From positions 32,777 to 96,776 of the forward strand of contig LWDH01000016.1 in assembly GCA_002083395.1 (NCBI GenBank): a stretch of 64,000 bases of DNA, read 5' to 3'. Position 1 is the first letter of the stretch, and each line of letters opens with the position of its first letter. The notes beneath the pieces are model-generated. The model worked only from the letters and a program-made list of their open reading frames with translations. It was not told where the DNA came from and did no database searches. The DNA is from Proteobacteria bacterium SG_bin4. Its GTDB lineage: Bacteria; Pseudomonadota; Gammaproteobacteria; Burkholderiales; Nitrosomonadaceae. The position numbers and the translations under genes were made by a program. Shown piece by piece: positions 63,991-64,000 of this stretch.

Positions 63991-64000
63991 TCAAAGTTGC

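Overview
The window reads as chromosomal DNA of a betaproteobacterium of the Nitrosomonadaceae, most likely a Nitrosomonas-type ammonia oxidiser. This rests on the general character of the 16S rRNA, a cytochrome P460-family gene, PEP-CTERM proteins and betaproteobacterial gene orders. The species cannot be fixed without a database comparison.

Layout. 1-2.9 kb: end of the division cluster (ftsQ-ftsA-ftsZ). 3.1-4.4 kb: a ComEA-like HhH protein and cysM. 4.5-9.9 kb: complete tol-pal operon (ybgC-tolQRAB-pal-cpoB). 10-11.3 kb: queE-queC (7-deazaguanine synthesis). 11.3-20 kb: mixed small genes, including a Spy-like protein, a TraT-like lipoprotein, folB, plsY, tsaD, an SDR, cytochrome P460, a lone HPt protein and a thiolase. 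20-27 kb: atpIBEFHAGDC behind a clear sigma-70 promoter. 27-33 kb: glmU, yebC, ruvCAB and a BI-1 family protein. 33.6-40.2 kb: cytochrome c oxidase operon with its assembly genes. 40.3-44.6 kb: an FAD-linked oxidase, a BON lipoprotein, a CheW-like protein, argB and trmJ.

44.8-48.4 kb holds the most interesting locus. It is a two-gene operon with a 4-nt overlap. The first gene encodes a SIR2-like plus TIR protein (two potential NAD-consuming domains). The second encodes a membrane-anchored nSTAND P-loop NTPase with a C-terminal FGE-sulfatase (C-type-lectin fold) domain. That domain lacks the two catalytic cysteines of true formylglycine-generating enzymes, and its tail has the layout and NNY codon pattern expected of a diversity-generating-retroelement variable region. 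It looks like a sensor/effector conflict (anti-phage or self-killing) system. No reverse transcriptase or template repeat is visible here.

48.6-50.7 kb: a PEP-CTERM protein, an orphan response regulator and a cold-shock protein. 50.9-56.3 kb: a complete rrn operon (promoter, boxA, 16S, tRNA-Ile, tRNA-Ala, 23S, 5S, terminator). 56.5-64 kb: an accessory region with a strictosidine-synthase/SMP-30-like protein, a TIGR04073-like protein, a decayed sulfotransferase-like gene, a methyltransferase, a second PEP-CTERM protein, a DMT transporter, a Phd/VapC toxin-antitoxin pair and two unrecognised small genes.

Three copies of a roughly 150-bp terminal-inverted-repeat element (one internally deleted) lie at the 3' ends of genes. 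Two of them supply the last codons and the stop of the neighbouring gene. ruvC appears to start at AUU.
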